Origin: Altericroceibacterium endophyticum
Lineage (GTDB): Bacteria; Pseudomonadota; Alphaproteobacteria; Sphingomonadales; Sphingomonadaceae
Assembly: GCF_009827595.1 (NCBI RefSeq)
Contig: NZ_WTYT01000002.1
Location: 558,001-622,000, forward strand
Reading direction: 5' to 3'
Length of the DNA: 64,000 bases
The notes under the pieces are model-generated. The model was given only the letters and a program-made list of their open reading frames with translations. It was not told the DNA's origin and ran no database searches. Below are positions 47,016 to 56,428 of this stretch, piece by piece; position 1 is the stretch's first letter, and each line of letters opens with the position of its first letter. Made by a program: the position numbers and the translations under genes.

Positions 47016-49610
47016 ATGGCTGGCTCTGCAACACCAATGATGACCCAATATCTCGCATTGAAGGACGAGGCAGAGGATTGCCTCCTCTTCTACCGAATGG
47101 GCGACTTTTTCGAGCTTTTTTTTGGCGACGCGCAAAAAGCAAGCGCGGTGCTGAATATCGCGCTGACCACGCGCGGCGAACATGATGGCGCGCCCGTGCC
47201 CATGTGCGGTGTGCCGGTTCATTCGGCGGAGGGTTATCTCGCGCGGCTGATCCGCGCCGGTTGCCGCGTCGCGATTGCCGAGCAGGTTGAGACGCCTGAG
47301 GAAGCCAAAAAACGAGGTGGTTCCAAAGCTCTGGTGAAGCGCGATATCGTGCGTTTCGTTACCGCCGGCACGCTGACCGAAGAAGCTTTGCTCGAACCGC
47401 GCAGCGCCAATATTCTGGCCGCAATCTGCACAATTCGCGGCCAATGCGGGGTTGCGGCCTGCGATATCTCAACCGGCCAGATGATGCTCGAGGAATGCGA
47501 CCCGCAAAGTCTGGACGCCGCGCTCGCGCGGATTGGCGCCAATGAAGTGGTAGCGCCGGAAGAATGGGAATCGGCCCCGGATGAAGCGATCCTGCGTCCC
47601 CGCAGCGACTTTTCCAGCGATGGCGGGGAAGAACGGCTGAGGCGGCTGCATGATGTGGCAACGCTGGACGGCTTTGGCGAATTTTCCAAGCCTATGCTGG
47701 CGGCCGCCGGCGGGTTGATAGCTTATCTCGACCATGTCGGACGCGGCACCTTGCCGCTGCTGCTGCCCCCGGTTGCCCATTCGGGCACAGCGGCGCTGGC
47801 AATGGATGCGGCCACGCGGTCCAGTCTGGAAATTCTGCAGTCCCAGCAGGGGCAGCGCAAGGGCAGCCTGCTGGCGGCAATCGACCGCTGCGTGACGGGG
47901 GCTGGTGCGCGGCAACTGGCCGAAGATCTGGCCGCCCCTTTATGTGACCAACAGGCGATTTCCCGGCGGCTTGGCCTTGTGGCCTATTTTCATGACGATG
48001 CCCTGCGGCGCGGGGATGTGCGCGATTTGCTGCGCGGTCTGCCCGATATTGGCCGCGCTCTGGGGCGCGTTGCGGCGGGCCGTGGGAGTCCGCGCGATCT
48101 GGGCCAGCTGCGTGACGGGCTGCGCGATGCACAGCGCCTTTACGATCAGCTTGCATCCTTGCCTGACAAGCCGGAAATGCTTGAAGCGCTCCTGCCAGCA
48201 CTCACAGGACATGGCGCACTGACCGACCTGTTCGCCCGCGCCCTGGTCGCCAGCCCACCGACAGAGCGCAATCAGGGCGGCTATATTGCCGAGGGATTTG
48301 ACGAAGCGCTGGACGAATTGCGCTCCGTTTCCGGCAATGCCCGCCGTGCGATTGCCGCATTGGAAGCGCGCTACCGCGAGGAAACCGGCGTATCTTCGCT
48401 CAAGATCAAACATAATGGTGTGCTGGGCTATTTCATCGAAGTCCCCTCCCGCCATGCCGATGCGCTGATGGCAGCCGATAGCGGCTTCACGCATCGCCAG
48501 ACCATGGCCAGCGCGGTGCGCTTCAACTCGCTGCATCTGCATGAGGAAGCCAGCCGAATTGCTGAAGCTGGCGGGCGCGCTTTGGCGGCGGAAGAAGCGC
48601 ATTTCGAATATCTGGTGGAACAGGCCGCCCTGTCGGGCCGGGCAATTGCAGACAGCGCCGCCGCATTGGCACGGATCGACGTGGCCGCAGGGCAGGCAGA
48701 ACGCGCCGCACAAGGTGACTGGTGCCAGCCCGATATAGTCGAAGATCGCAGTCTGGCGATCAGCGGTGGCCGCCATCCGGTGGTGGAAGATGCCCTGTCC
48801 AGCCGAGGCGAACGATTTGTCGCCAATGATTGCACGCTGACCCAGACCGACCGTCTATGGCTGATCGGCGGCCCGAATATGGGCGGTAAATCGACCTTTC
48901 TGCGCCAGAACGCTCTGATCGTTCTGCTTGCGCAGGCAGGCGGCTATGTTCCAGCCACAAGCGCCAAAATCGGTCTGGTGGACCGTCTGTTCAGCCGGGT
49001 GGGCGCATCCGATAACCTTGCCCGGGGCCGCTCCACCTTCATGGTGGAAATGGTCGAAACCGCCGCGATCCTGTTGCAGGCCAGCGAACGCAGCTTCGTT
49101 ATTCTGGATGAGGTGGGCCGCGGAACGTCCACCTATGACGGGCTCGCACTGGCATGGGCGGTGGTCGAGGCCGTGCATGAGCAGATTGGCTGCCGCTGCC
49201 TGTTCGCCACCCATTACCACGAATTGTCGCGCCTCGCGGAAAGCTGCGATTCACTTTCCCTCCATCACGTGCGGGCACGGGAATGGAAAGGCGATCTGGT
49301 ACTGCTGCATGAACTGGCAGAAGGGGCGGCAGATCGCAGCTATGGCTTGGCCGTGGCCCGTCTGGCGGGTGTGCCCAAAGCCGTTGTTGCCCGCGCCGGG
49401 CAAGTTCTCGGCAAGCTGGAGAAAGGACGTGCCGAGACCGGAGGGCTCGCTGCCGGACTGGGAGAATTGCCGCTGTTTGCCGCTGCGGCAGAAGCTCAGG
49501 AGGAACAATGCGATACGCTGCGCGAGCGGCTGCAAAGTGTCGATGTCGACAGTCTGAGCCCGCGTGAAGCGCTTGATTTGCTTTATGAACTTAAAAGCGA
49601 GGCTCAATAA
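47016..49610 (+). CDS. mutS: DNA mismatch repair protein MutS
   Basis: This 864-aa protein recognises mismatches. The mismatch-binding N-terminus has the Phe-x-Glu motif in MGDFFELFFGDA (about residues 24-35). The ATPase has Walker A GGPNMGGKST near residue 618, FVILDEVGRGTSTYDG (Walker B) and CLFATHYHEL. I chose ATG 47016 because relatives begin close to TPMMTQYL and it leaves about 100 bases for the divergent promoters. ATG 46941 would add 25 residues. The C-terminal helix is intact. Confidence 0.97.
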   Translation: MAGSATPMMTQYLALKDEAEDCLLFYRMGDFFELFFGDAQKASAVLNIALTTRGEHDGAPVPMCGVPVHSAEGYLARLIRAGCRVAIAEQVETPEEAKKRGGSKALVKRDIVRFVTAGTLTEEALLEPRSANILAAICTIRGQCGVAACDISTGQMMLEECDPQSLDAALARIGANEVVAPEEWESAPDEAILRPRSDFSSDGGEERLRRLHDVATLDGFGEFSKPMLAAAGGLIAYLDHVGRGTLPLLLPPVAHSGTAALAMDAATRSSLEILQSQQGQRKGSLLAAIDRCVTGAGARQLAEDLAAPLCDQQAISRRLGLVAYFHDDALRRGDVRDLLRGLPDIGRALGRVAAGRGSPRDLGQLRDGLRDAQRLYDQLASLPDKPEMLEALLPALTGHGALTDLFARALVASPPTERNQGGYIAEGFDEALDELRSVSGNARRAIAALEARYREETGVSSLKIKHNGVLGYFIEVPSRHADALMAADSGFTHRQTMASAVRFNSLHLHEEASRIAEAGGRALAAEEAHFEYLVEQAALSGRAIADSAAALARIDVAAGQAERAAQGDWCQPDIVEDRSLAISGGRHPVVEDALSSRGERFVANDCTLTQTDRLWLIGGPNMGGKSTFLRQNALIVLLAQAGGYVPATSAKIGLVDRLFSRVGASDNLARGRSTFMVEMVETAAILLQASERSFVILDEVGRGTSTYDGLALAWAVVEAVHEQIGCRCLFATHYHELSRLAESCDSLSLHHVRAREWKGDLVLLHELAEGAADRSYGLAVARLAGVPKAVVARAGQVLGKLEKGRAETGGLAAGLGELPLFAAAAEAQEEQCDTLRERLQSVDVDSLSPREALDLLYELKSEAQ

Positions 49611-49651
49611 TCGCAGCTTGCCTTTATCATCCCCGGCTTTAGCTTCGCAGC

Positions 49652-50053
49652 ATGGGCGACGACAAAAAGAGCAATAACGGTCTTGCGAAAGAGCGTACGG
49701 ATCTTGCGGAAGACCGCACCGTTCAAGCCACCGAACGCACTTTTGCCGGTTGGATGAGGACCGCCTTCGCCGCCATTGGTATCGGGCTGGCTTTCCGCGC
49801 GGTTTTCGGAGATTTCGATCCGCCATGGCTGGCGCGCGCGGTCGCAACCTTGTTCATCATCCTGGGGGGCATGATCGCCCTAAGCGCGCAGCACCGGGCT
49901 TCCAAGACATTCAGGAGGCTTTCCACGCATCAGGTGGATGCGCCGGACCTCCCGAATTTACGATGGCTGAGCTGGTCGGTCGCGCTGGGTGCGCTCATCC
50001 TGATAGCGGGATTGTGGATTCTGAATGACGGCAATCTGGGGGACGGGCAATAG
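49652..50053 (+). CDS. DUF202 (YidH-like) membrane protein
   Basis: This 133-aa inner-membrane protein has the DUF202 signature DLAEDRTVQATERTFAGWMRTAFAAIGIG (positions about 17-45, in two pieces) and three predicted helices (about residues 35-50, 58-77 and 105-123). The function is unknown. It lies 41 bases after mutS on the same strand. Confidence 0.9.
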   Translation: MGDDKKSNNGLAKERTDLAEDRTVQATERTFAGWMRTAFAAIGIGLAFRAVFGDFDPPWLARAVATLFIILGGMIALSAQHRASKTFRRLSTHQVDAPDLPNLRWLSWSVALGALILIAGLWILNDGNLGDGQ

Positions 50054-50076
50054 CCCGCCCACCGCGTCTCGTATAA

Positions 50077-50424
50077 TCAGGTGCCGTCACCACGCAGCCC
50101 ATCGGGCTTATGCGCTTTCCCATATTTATCGACATTATCGTCGTAATTGGGTTCACCGCGATAGGCATCCATATCGATTCTGCCACTTGATTCCATGTCG
50201 CGCATTCGATCGACGACGTCCTGAGACGCATCATTGAGCAAATCAGTCTCTCCCCGGCCCTTGGTACTCTCCGTAGGGGAGCGCGTCTCGGGGGTCAGGC
50301 TCTGGGCCTCCTGAGAGACTTCCTGCGCCTGATTGCGGTGGTCGTCCTGCTCATCATTATGGGTTTCAGGCGCCAGATCGGCCTGGCGCTCTTCCTGCGC
50401 TTTCATCATCTTGCTGTCGGTCAT
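50077..50424 (-). CDS. Hydrophilic, probably disordered protein, function unknown
   Basis: This 115-aa protein has almost no hydrophobic stretch and is rich in Gln, Asp, Glu and Lys (MTDSKMMKAQEERQADLAPE and on). Its C-terminal half is more ordered (DVVDRMRDMESSGRIDMDAY, YDDNVDKYGK). ATG 50424 follows AAAGGAGA. Such proteins occur in related genomes as hypothetical proteins. A stress or dehydration role is a guess based on composition only. Confidence 0.72.
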   Translation of the reverse strand: MTDSKMMKAQEERQADLAPETHNDEQDDHRNQAQEVSQEAQSLTPETRSPTESTKGRGETDLLNDASQDVVDRMRDMESSGRIDMDAYRGEPNYDDNVDKYGKAHKPDGLRGDGT

Positions 50425-50489
50425 ACGAAATCTCCTTTGCCCCACCAACGGCCAGAGCAAAGGCTGCGTTCCCGATCCGAGTGTCAGGG

Positions 50490-51359
50490 TCAGCGGGTGG
50501 GCACCGGCTCCTCGCCCGAATAATCGTAGAAGCCGCGCTTGCTTTTGCGTCCGAGCCAGCCCGCATCGACATATTTCATCAGCATCGGCGCAGGGCGGTA
50601 TTTGGAATCGCCCGTGCTTTCAAAGATCACCCGCATGATTTCCAGACAGGTATCCAGCCCGATAAAATCGGCCAGTTGCAACGGCCCCATCGGATGATTG
50701 AGCCCCAGCCGGCATCCTTTGTCGATATCGGCGACATTCGCTGTCCCCTGCCCCAGGACGAAGATCGCTTCGTTGATCATGGGCAGAAGAATGCGATTGA
50801 CGACAAACCCCGGTTCGTCCTCACTCATGACAATTTTCTTGCCGAGCAACTCGGCAAAGGCACGGGTTTTGGCAACGCTTTCCTGTGATGTCGCGAGACC
50901 AGGAATAATCTCGATCAGCTCCATCACCGGAACCGGATTGAAGAAATGCAGGCCGATGAAGCGGGAGGGATCGGGTAGATTGGCGCCCATTCGCGTGATG
51001 GAGATGGAGCTGGTATTGCTCGCCAGAATGGCATCGCTGCGCAGCACCTTGCCCGCTTCAGCAAAAATGGCTTGCTTGATGTCTTCGCGCTCGGTCGCGG
51101 CTTCGATGATGAAGCTCGCCTGATCCATTGCGCCATAATCACTCACCGGCTGAATTCGCTGCATGGCAGCATCAGCCTCGGTTTCAGAGATCTTGTCCTT
51201 GGAAACGAGCCGGGCAAAACGCTTCGCAATGCCGTCACGCGCGGCGTCAGCTATGGATTGCTCCCGGTCGGCAAGCAGCACCGTCAGCCCGCTTGCAGCA
51301 GCGTTTTGCGCAATGCCGGATCCCATCTGACCAGCACCGATTATTCCGATTGCATCCAT
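50490..51359 (-). CDS. 3-hydroxybutyryl-CoA dehydrogenase
   Basis: This 289-aa enzyme oxidises 3-hydroxyacyl-CoA to 3-oxoacyl-CoA with NAD. It has the Rossmann motif IGIIGAGQMGSGIA (residues 4-17), the catalytic His in GLHFFNPVPVMELIEI (about residues 138-153), ASNTSSISI, and the C-terminal dimer domain (NHPMGPLQLADFIGLDTCLEI). It could feed the CoA-transferase at 16190-17535 or butanoate/PHB metabolism. No thiolase is next to it. Confidence 0.95.
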   Translation of the reverse strand: MDAIGIIGAGQMGSGIAQNAAASGLTVLLADREQSIADAARDGIAKRFARLVSKDKISETEADAAMQRIQPVSDYGAMDQASFIIEAATEREDIKQAIFAEAGKVLRSDAILASNTSSISITRMGANLPDPSRFIGLHFFNPVPVMELIEIIPGLATSQESVAKTRAFAELLGKKIVMSEDEPGFVVNRILLPMINEAIFVLGQGTANVADIDKGCRLGLNHPMGPLQLADFIGLDTCLEIMRVIFESTGDSKYRPAPMLMKYVDAGWLGRKSKRGFYDYSGEEPVPTR

Positions 51360-51452
51360 TTCACCATCCTTCTTCGCAGATGCAGCAAGAGTAAGCGCAC
51401 CGGCTGAAAAATTCCAGCGGCAGAATTGCAGGCTCGGAATTACAGGGTCGTC

Positions 51453-51680
51453 TTACTTGCTCACCGCCAGCAACACGCCAACGACCAGAATCGCCAATGC
51501 CTGATATTTGATCCGGGAAAACATCATCCGGTTCTGCATCAGCTGCATCTCTGTTGGCTCATCCCCTTCCTGTTCCAGATCGAGCTTGCTGCTCTGCAAA
51601 AACGCGACCACGCCGCGAACCAGAGAAACAACCACCATGATCGCAAGGATGATCAGCAGGATAACAAGAAGTGTGCTCAT
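51453..51680 (-). CDS. Twin-helix membrane protein, HIG1-like
   Basis: This 75-aa protein starts at ATG 51680 (MSTLLVILLIILAIMVVVSL). Two helices (about residues 3-28 and 52-73) flank a short acidic loop, with MQNRMMFSRIKYQALAILVV resembling the HIG1 domain of cytochrome oxidase assembly factors. A longer frame from 51905 overlaps gluQ and is not credible. It would lie in the inner membrane, near the respiratory chain if the HIG1 reading is right. Confidence 0.78.
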   Translation of the reverse strand: MSTLLVILLIILAIMVVVSLVRGVVAFLQSSKLDLEQEGDEPTEMQLMQNRMMFSRIKYQALAILVVGVLLAVSK

Positions 51681-51693
51681 ATCCGCTATGTAA

Positions 51694-52539
51694 TCATTTC
51701 GAACAGGAAATGCCAGTTGGTAGCTGCCCGGCGCGCAACGCAGCGGCCAAAGCCCTGCCATCTTCCCCCGCCAATCGGCGGTCTGCCAATGATGGCGAAT
51801 GGCGTCGCTTGGCCAATTTGCGCCCCTGTTCATCGAGCAGCAGCGAATGATGGTGCCAGCGCGGGACCGGCAAGCCCAGCAGCGCCTGCAATAATCTGTG
51901 AACATGCGTCGCGGAAAACAGGTCCATCCCTCTGGTCACCATATTTATTCCATCCGCCGCATCATCCAGTGTCGCGGCCAGATGGTAGCTGGCCGGCGTA
52001 TCGGGATCCTTACGCAGCAGAACCACATCACCCAGCATTTCCGGCCGCGCCGTCTGCGGTCCTGCCAGCTCATCCTCCCAGATGAGCGGTCCGGTTTTGC
52101 GATTCGCCTGCGCCACATCCAGGCGCCAGGCAACCGGCCCGTCGCAATTGTGGGGGTCGATGTGTTTCTCACGGCATGTGCCGGGATAGATCGGCCCCTC
52201 CGGCCCGATCACGGGATCAGCGGCAAGAATTTGCGCGCGCGTGCAATCGCAGGGGTACAACAGGCCTTGCGCCTTCAATTCCTCTGCCGCCGCATCATAG
52301 TGGGCTATCCGGGTAGATTGCGCGCGCACTTCCTCCCATTCTAGCCCCAGCCATGCCAGGTCTGCGCGAAACTCCGCTGCCAGTTCTGGCCGGGAACGGC
52401 CGCCATCAATATCTTCGATCCGCAACAGAAAGCGGCCGCCATCCGCCTTTGCCCGATCATGTGCGACGATTGCCGAAAGCGCATGGCCCAGATGCAGTGA
52501 TCCATTGGGGCTAGGGGCAAAACGCGTAATAATCGTCAT
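51694..52539 (-). CDS. gluQ: Glutamyl-Q tRNA(Asp) synthetase
   Basis: This 281-aa shortened glutamyl-tRNA synthetase lacks the anticodon-binding domain and attaches Glu to queuosine in tRNA-Asp. The HIGH-type HLGHA (residues 16-20), the zinc-site Cys cluster YPCDCTRAQI with YPGTCR, and the KMSKS-like KLAKRRH near residue 245 are visible. ATG 52539 gives the family start MTIITRFAPSPNGSLHLGHA. It is divergent from the HNH gene. Confidence 0.94.
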   Translation of the reverse strand: MTIITRFAPSPNGSLHLGHALSAIVAHDRAKADGGRFLLRIEDIDGGRSRPELAAEFRADLAWLGLEWEEVRAQSTRIAHYDAAAEELKAQGLLYPCDCTRAQILAADPVIGPEGPIYPGTCREKHIDPHNCDGPVAWRLDVAQANRKTGPLIWEDELAGPQTARPEMLGDVVLLRKDPDTPASYHLAATLDDAADGINMVTRGMDLFSATHVHRLLQALLGLPVPRWHHHSLLLDEQGRKLAKRRHSPSLADRRLAGEDGRALAAALRAGQLPTGISCSK

Positions 52540-52659
52540 CGAATAATCCGTACGGCCCGATTGGGGTTCAGTAAAAAAATGGGGATTGTCAGTTTGTAAC
52601 AGACTTGACGCTTTTTGCGGCAAATGCTCATTTGTCACGTATCAGGGAGGGCACACAAA

Positions 52660-53268
52660 GTGTTCAAGGCCGAACTGATCGAGAGAGCTGCTCGATTTCG
52701 TAGCGTGGAGGAAGATCCGACGCGCAATTTGGAGAGTTGCCCGGCATTGGTCCTCAATGCCGATTACACGCCACTTTCCTATTATCCGCTCAGCATCTGG
52801 CCGTGGCAGACGGCTATCAAGGCGGTGTTTCTCGAACGCGTCGATATTGTCGCCAGTTATGACCGGCAGGTGCATTCGCCTTCGCTCGATATGCAGATCC
52901 CCTCGGTCATCGCCTTGCGGGATTATGTGAAGCCAAACGAATTCCCGGCTTTCACCCGCTTCAACCTGTTCCTGCGCGATCGCTTTACCTGCCAATATTG
53001 CGGAAGCCGCGAACATCTGACCTTCGATCATGTGGTGCCCAGACGGTTAGGCGGGAAGACGACGTGGGAAAACATCCTCACCGCCTGTGCCCCCTGTAAC
53101 ATGCGCAAGGGCGGGCGAACGCCGAAGCAGGCCAATATGCGTGTCATGATGGAGCCCATTCGCCCCACCAGCTGGCAATTGCAGCAATATGGCAAAAGCT
53201 TCCCCCCCAATTACCTGCATGAAACATGGCGGGACTGGCTCTATTGGGACATCGAGCTGGAAGAATAG
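52660..53268 (+). CDS. HNH endonuclease-family protein
   Basis: This 202-aa protein has an N-terminal conserved block (LVLNADYTPLSYYPLSIWPW, about residues 30-49). A zinc-bearing HNH domain follows: CQYCG, then HLTFDHVVPRRLGGKTTWENI and CAPCNMRKGGRTP (about residues 108-155). This single-copy form is widespread in alphaproteobacteria and probably acts on DNA or RNA in housekeeping; it is not part of a visible defence cluster. GTG 52660 is chosen because GGGAGG lies 9 bases upstream; ATG 52624 lacks one. Confidence 0.9.
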   Translation: MFKAELIERAARFRSVEEDPTRNLESCPALVLNADYTPLSYYPLSIWPWQTAIKAVFLERVDIVASYDRQVHSPSLDMQIPSVIALRDYVKPNEFPAFTRFNLFLRDRFTCQYCGSREHLTFDHVVPRRLGGKTTWENILTACAPCNMRKGGRTPKQANMRVMMEPIRPTSWQLQQYGKSFPPNYLHETWRDWLYWDIELEE

Positions 53269-53282
53269 GCGGAGCGGGCAGG

Positions 53283-53699
53283 TTATCCCTCGATCACCTG
53301 CGCCTCCGGGTGATGTTTGTGCAGATGCTTTTTCACGATTTTGAGATTGCGCGTGTTGGAGCGGAAGAAGAAATCGAAAGTATCACCTGCCAGCGGGATG
53401 GCACCAATCGCCGTATCGAACGCCACATTTCCCGCCATGCGCCACACTTTCCATTTGGGCATGCCCAGATTGCGCGCCTCCCAAATAATATAGGCGCCCA
53501 TCCCGGCCGTGATCAGATCGCCGACAACCGGGATCAGGCCGATCAAGGCATCCAGTCCGAATTTCCGATTGATTAGCGGAATGGTGAAGCCGCGCTCCAG
53601 CAACATCTCCATCGCCTCTATGCGCATAAGGACAGAGGCGGGATCAGTGCCGGTCGGCAAACCCATATTCATTGGACGGGGGCGCTGTGGATCAACCAT
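53283..53699 (-). CDS. DUF4112 domain protein
   Basis: This 138-aa membrane protein has the DUF4112 core (LDALIGLIPVVGDLITAGMG and AFDTAIGAIPLAGDTFDFFF, about residues 48-68 and 92-112), where two GLIPVVGD-like turns repeat. ATG 53699 follows AGGAG; a longer start at 53745 is possible. The function is unknown. It lies 61 bases after the solute-binding lipoprotein gene on the same strand. Confidence 0.88.
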   Translation of the reverse strand: MVDPQRPRPMNMGLPTGTDPASVLMRIEAMEMLLERGFTIPLINRKFGLDALIGLIPVVGDLITAGMGAYIIWEARNLGMPKWKVWRMAGNVAFDTAIGAIPLAGDTFDFFFRSNTRNLKIVKKHLHKHHPEAQVIEG

Positions 53700-53760
53700 C
53701 AAATACTCCTGATCCGGTAGCCAGGGCACAATGCCCATGGTCATCAGATTGTGAAACGCC

Positions 53761-55245
53761 TTAATTGGGGCGCGTTGCCAGTGGCGGCAAGGGATGGAAG
53801 CCCCAGCTATTGGCCGCATAGCCTGTCAGGCCCCCACGAATGAGAGACCATCGCACAGGTTCACCAAAGGGAATAAAGATATTGGCAGCCGTCAGTTCCG
53901 CCTCTGCCTCTGCCAACAGCCCGGCCCGAAAGGCCGGATCCGGCTCGGCCAGCGAATCGGCCAGCCGCTGATCCGCCTCAGGTGAGCACAATCCGCGCTT
54001 CAATTTGCAACTGAACTGATTGAGGAACCAGCGCACACCGGCATAGCGCGCAGCGCGGTCCACCAGCACAAGATCTGCCTTGGCCGCATCATCTTCGCGC
54101 GACAGGACAATGCCCACTTCCGCCAATTGACCGGCCAGCTTATCAAAGAGTTTGGCGTATCCCGGTGCAGACGGAAGATAGATCGACAATTCTGCGAGCG
54201 CCCCCTCTGGCGCGTTGGATGGCATATCAGTCGCCCAGGCATCAATGCGGCGGCGCGCCTCCTGCTGCCGTTCCTCCATCGTCGCATCGGTCCAACGCTG
54301 CGCAATCGTGCCCAGATCTCCTTCCAGACCATTGGCAATGACCCGGGTGGACGCCAGCCATCCGCCAATGTTGAAATCCTGCATCAAGGCGCTGCGATCT
54401 ATTGCCATGGCCACAGCTTCGCGGCCTTCAGGACTGGCCAGCACGCCATCTGCCCGCTGCACCTGCAGCCCGAACAGCCCCAATGCCGGCTCCAGCCGGA
54501 CTGTCCCGCGTGACAGTGGCCCGGTATCGACCAAAGGAAGGTCCCCCAGCGTCCCGCCCAGTACAATATCGGCATCGCCGTCGTAAAACCGCCGGATGGC
54601 GGCATCTGCTGGCAAGAGATGAAGGGCAATCGGACGCAGCCCCTCATTCCAATCTTCCATCGGGGGAAGACCGCGCTGTTCCGGGGCGCGGAAAATCAAC
54701 CGCATATCGCCATCCGATTGCATCAGCATCATCGGGCCCGTGGGATCTGATCCATGTGACAGCGCCATTTCCGGCTGGGCCAGCATCTGCAACAGATTGG
54801 GCGTTGGTGATGAGAGACGAAATTCGATGACCCGTCCAGCCATCGCGCGCACTTCGGAAATAGCCGCCAGATCACGGCCAAGTGCGGATGACCGCAAGGC
54901 CCGCAGATTCTTGCGGATCGAGCGGCGCGCGCTGGCCGCGGTCAGTTCGCTGCCATCAGGCCACGTCCCTTCCCGCAAACGGAAAATATAGCTTTTCCCA
55001 TCATCAGTGATGATCCAGCGATCGGCCAGCTCAGGCACAATCTCGCCATCTTCATCCAACCCGACAAGCCCGCTGGAAAGCGCGGCATAAACCGGCCGCA
55101 AGGCCTCGTCATAAGGCACGCTGGCAGTGTTGATCTCATTTTCGTTCGAAATGATCGCAACATCGACGGCACCGGTCTGCTGATTGCCGCAACTGCTGAG
55201 CAGAACACCCATGGAGAGCAGGCAAAAAGCGAGAAATCGGTGCAT
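53761..55245 (-). CDS. Family 5 extracellular solute-binding lipoprotein
   Basis: This 494-aa lipoprotein has a signal ending in LLSSC (lipid Cys20). The body follows the peptide/nickel-binding SBP_bac_5 pattern: YDEALRPVYAALSSGLVGLD, LADRWIITDDGKSYIFRLRE and GTWPDGSELTAASARRSIR at about residues 40-115, and EAVAMAIDRSALM near residue 280. No permease or ATPase genes are adjacent, so it is an orphan binding protein or uses a remote transporter. ATG 55245 gives the signal; the frame to 55308 is upstream sequence. Confidence 0.88.
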   Translation of the reverse strand: MHRFLAFCLLSMGVLLSSCGNQQTGAVDVAIISNENEINTASVPYDEALRPVYAALSSGLVGLDEDGEIVPELADRWIITDDGKSYIFRLREGTWPDGSELTAASARRSIRKNLRALRSSALGRDLAAISEVRAMAGRVIEFRLSSPTPNLLQMLAQPEMALSHGSDPTGPMMLMQSDGDMRLIFRAPEQRGLPPMEDWNEGLRPIALHLLPADAAIRRFYDGDADIVLGGTLGDLPLVDTGPLSRGTVRLEPALGLFGLQVQRADGVLASPEGREAVAMAIDRSALMQDFNIGGWLASTRVIANGLEGDLGTIAQRWTDATMEERQQEARRRIDAWATDMPSNAPEGALAELSIYLPSAPGYAKLFDKLAGQLAEVGIVLSREDDAAKADLVLVDRAARYAGVRWFLNQFSCKLKRGLCSPEADQRLADSLAEPDPAFRAGLLAEAEAELTAANIFIPFGEPVRWSLIRGGLTGYAANSWGFHPLPPLATRPN

Positions 55246-55313
55246 AGACCAGCGGTAGGACGGCTTCCCGAAAGCCGCAATGGGGCAATGGGGCATTACC
55301 GGGCGCACCGCGC

Positions 55314-55682
55314 CTAAATCTTGCGTAAAGTGCTGGGATCTTTTGGTTCGGTCTTGGGAGCCTTGTGGCTGTCGCGCAATTCGTGTGTGTGCGTGGTTCC
55401 TGCCGGCTGGCGGACAAGCTGGCTGTCGACCTCGTCTGCAAAGGCAATCCCGAACCGGTTTTCCTGCGTCCAGGCTACTGATCCTTCGACCCAGCCCACA
55501 TTGCGCAATTCCACGCTCACGTGTGCGCCGCGGACGACTTCCACCTCGCCTTCCGCCATCATGCCACCCTTGGACAAATTGCGGACCTTGACCCGGTGAG
55601 TTTCATCCCTGCCATCGACACGCAGCTGTGCGAGCAAGAACATGCTGTCCCGTCTCACCTGGCGTGTATCGACATCACTCAT
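55314..55682 (-). CDS. PilZ domain protein
   Basis: This 122-aa protein is a single PilZ domain, the receptor fold for cyclic di-GMP. Both binding motifs are present: RQVRR (Arg7 and Arg11) and NLSKGG (Asn35, Ser37, Gly40). It then has a short Lys/Pro-rich tail. It could alter motility or surface behaviour in response to c-di-GMP. It is monocistronic between the solute-binding protein and DksA genes. Confidence 0.9.
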   Translation of the reverse strand: MSDVDTRQVRRDSMFLLAQLRVDGRDETHRVKVRNLSKGGMMAEGEVEVVRGAHVSVELRNVGWVEGSVAWTQENRFGIAFADEVDSQLVRQPAGTTHTHELRDSHKAPKTEPKDPSTLRKI

Positions 55683-55817
55683 TGTATCAGCTCTAATCCC
55701 GCTCGGCTCAGGGCAACAGACCTGCCCGATATCCTGCCTTACAACAAGATACCATGCCGCTAAATGGATAACGCATTATTAAGATCAACATGTTGAGATG
55801 CAAAATTGCATCGCAAC

Positions 55818-56279
55818 TCAATCGTCTCGGGAGACTTTTTCGCGCTTTTCATGCGCCTGCTGCGCTTCCACCGTCATCGTGGCGATCGGGCGGGCCGTCA
55901 GACGATTAATGCCGATCGGATCGCCGCTGACTTCACACCAGCCATATTCTCCGGCATCGATTCGCCGCAGAGCAGAATCGATCTTGGAGATGAGCTTGCG
56001 CTGCCGGTCGCGGGTACGCAGCTCTATCCCCCAATCGGTTTCGCTGGATGCACGATCGTTCAGATCGGCGTCGCGAATGGGCCCTTCCTGCAGCGATTGC
56101 AGCGTGCCTTCCGAAGCTTCCAGGATTGTCTTCTTCCACTGCAACAGCAGAACACGGAAATAATCGAGCTGGCGTTCGGACATATAGTCCTCATCCTCGC
56201 TCGGTGTGTAACTTCCATCGAGAGCTCGCCTCGCTTTGGCGAGAATGTCGATATCGTCACTCAGGATCGACGCCATCAA
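55818..56279 (-). CDS. dksA: DksA-family RNA polymerase-binding regulator
   Basis: This 153-aa partner of ppGpp inserts a coiled coil into the RNA polymerase secondary channel. The coiled-coil region (about residues 34-108) is followed by the zinc-finger region WCEVSGDPIGINRLTARPIA (starting at residue 114). Only one (Cys115) of the four zinc-binding cysteines remains, as in many alphaproteobacterial DksA. Start ATG 56279 or 56276. It is probably cytosolic and acts at stringently controlled promoters. Confidence 0.93.
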   Translation of the reverse strand: MMASILSDDIDILAKARRALDGSYTPSEDEDYMSERQLDYFRVLLLQWKKTILEASEGTLQSLQEGPIRDADLNDRASSETDWGIELRTRDRQRKLISKIDSALRRIDAGEYGWCEVSGDPIGINRLTARPIATMTVEAQQAHEKREKVSRDD

Positions 56280-56428
56280 CGCTACTCCATTCAGTCAGCC
56301 CCAGTATTTCAGGCAGGAAACATGCCGTGGTGCGACGTGACCGGGCCTATAGGGGGACAAAAACGCACACACAAGCGCAATGACGCCAAAAACTGTGCTT
56401 CTGCCCAGATTTTATGGTTTGAAATATA

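Noticed and set aside
51681-51905. N-terminal extension of the HIG1-like gene overlapping gluQ
   Set aside because: The upstream part is a Cys/Arg-rich shadow of gluQ; the credible start is ATG 51680.
52660-53268. HNH protein as part of a defence or restriction system
   Set aside because: It is flanked by gluQ and DUF4112 with no methyltransferase, helicase or other defence gene, and this form is a common housekeeping gene.
55818-56279. Loss of three zinc cysteines in DksA as a sign of a broken gene
   Set aside because: One-cysteine DksA proteins are common in alphaproteobacteria and the rest of the protein is intact.
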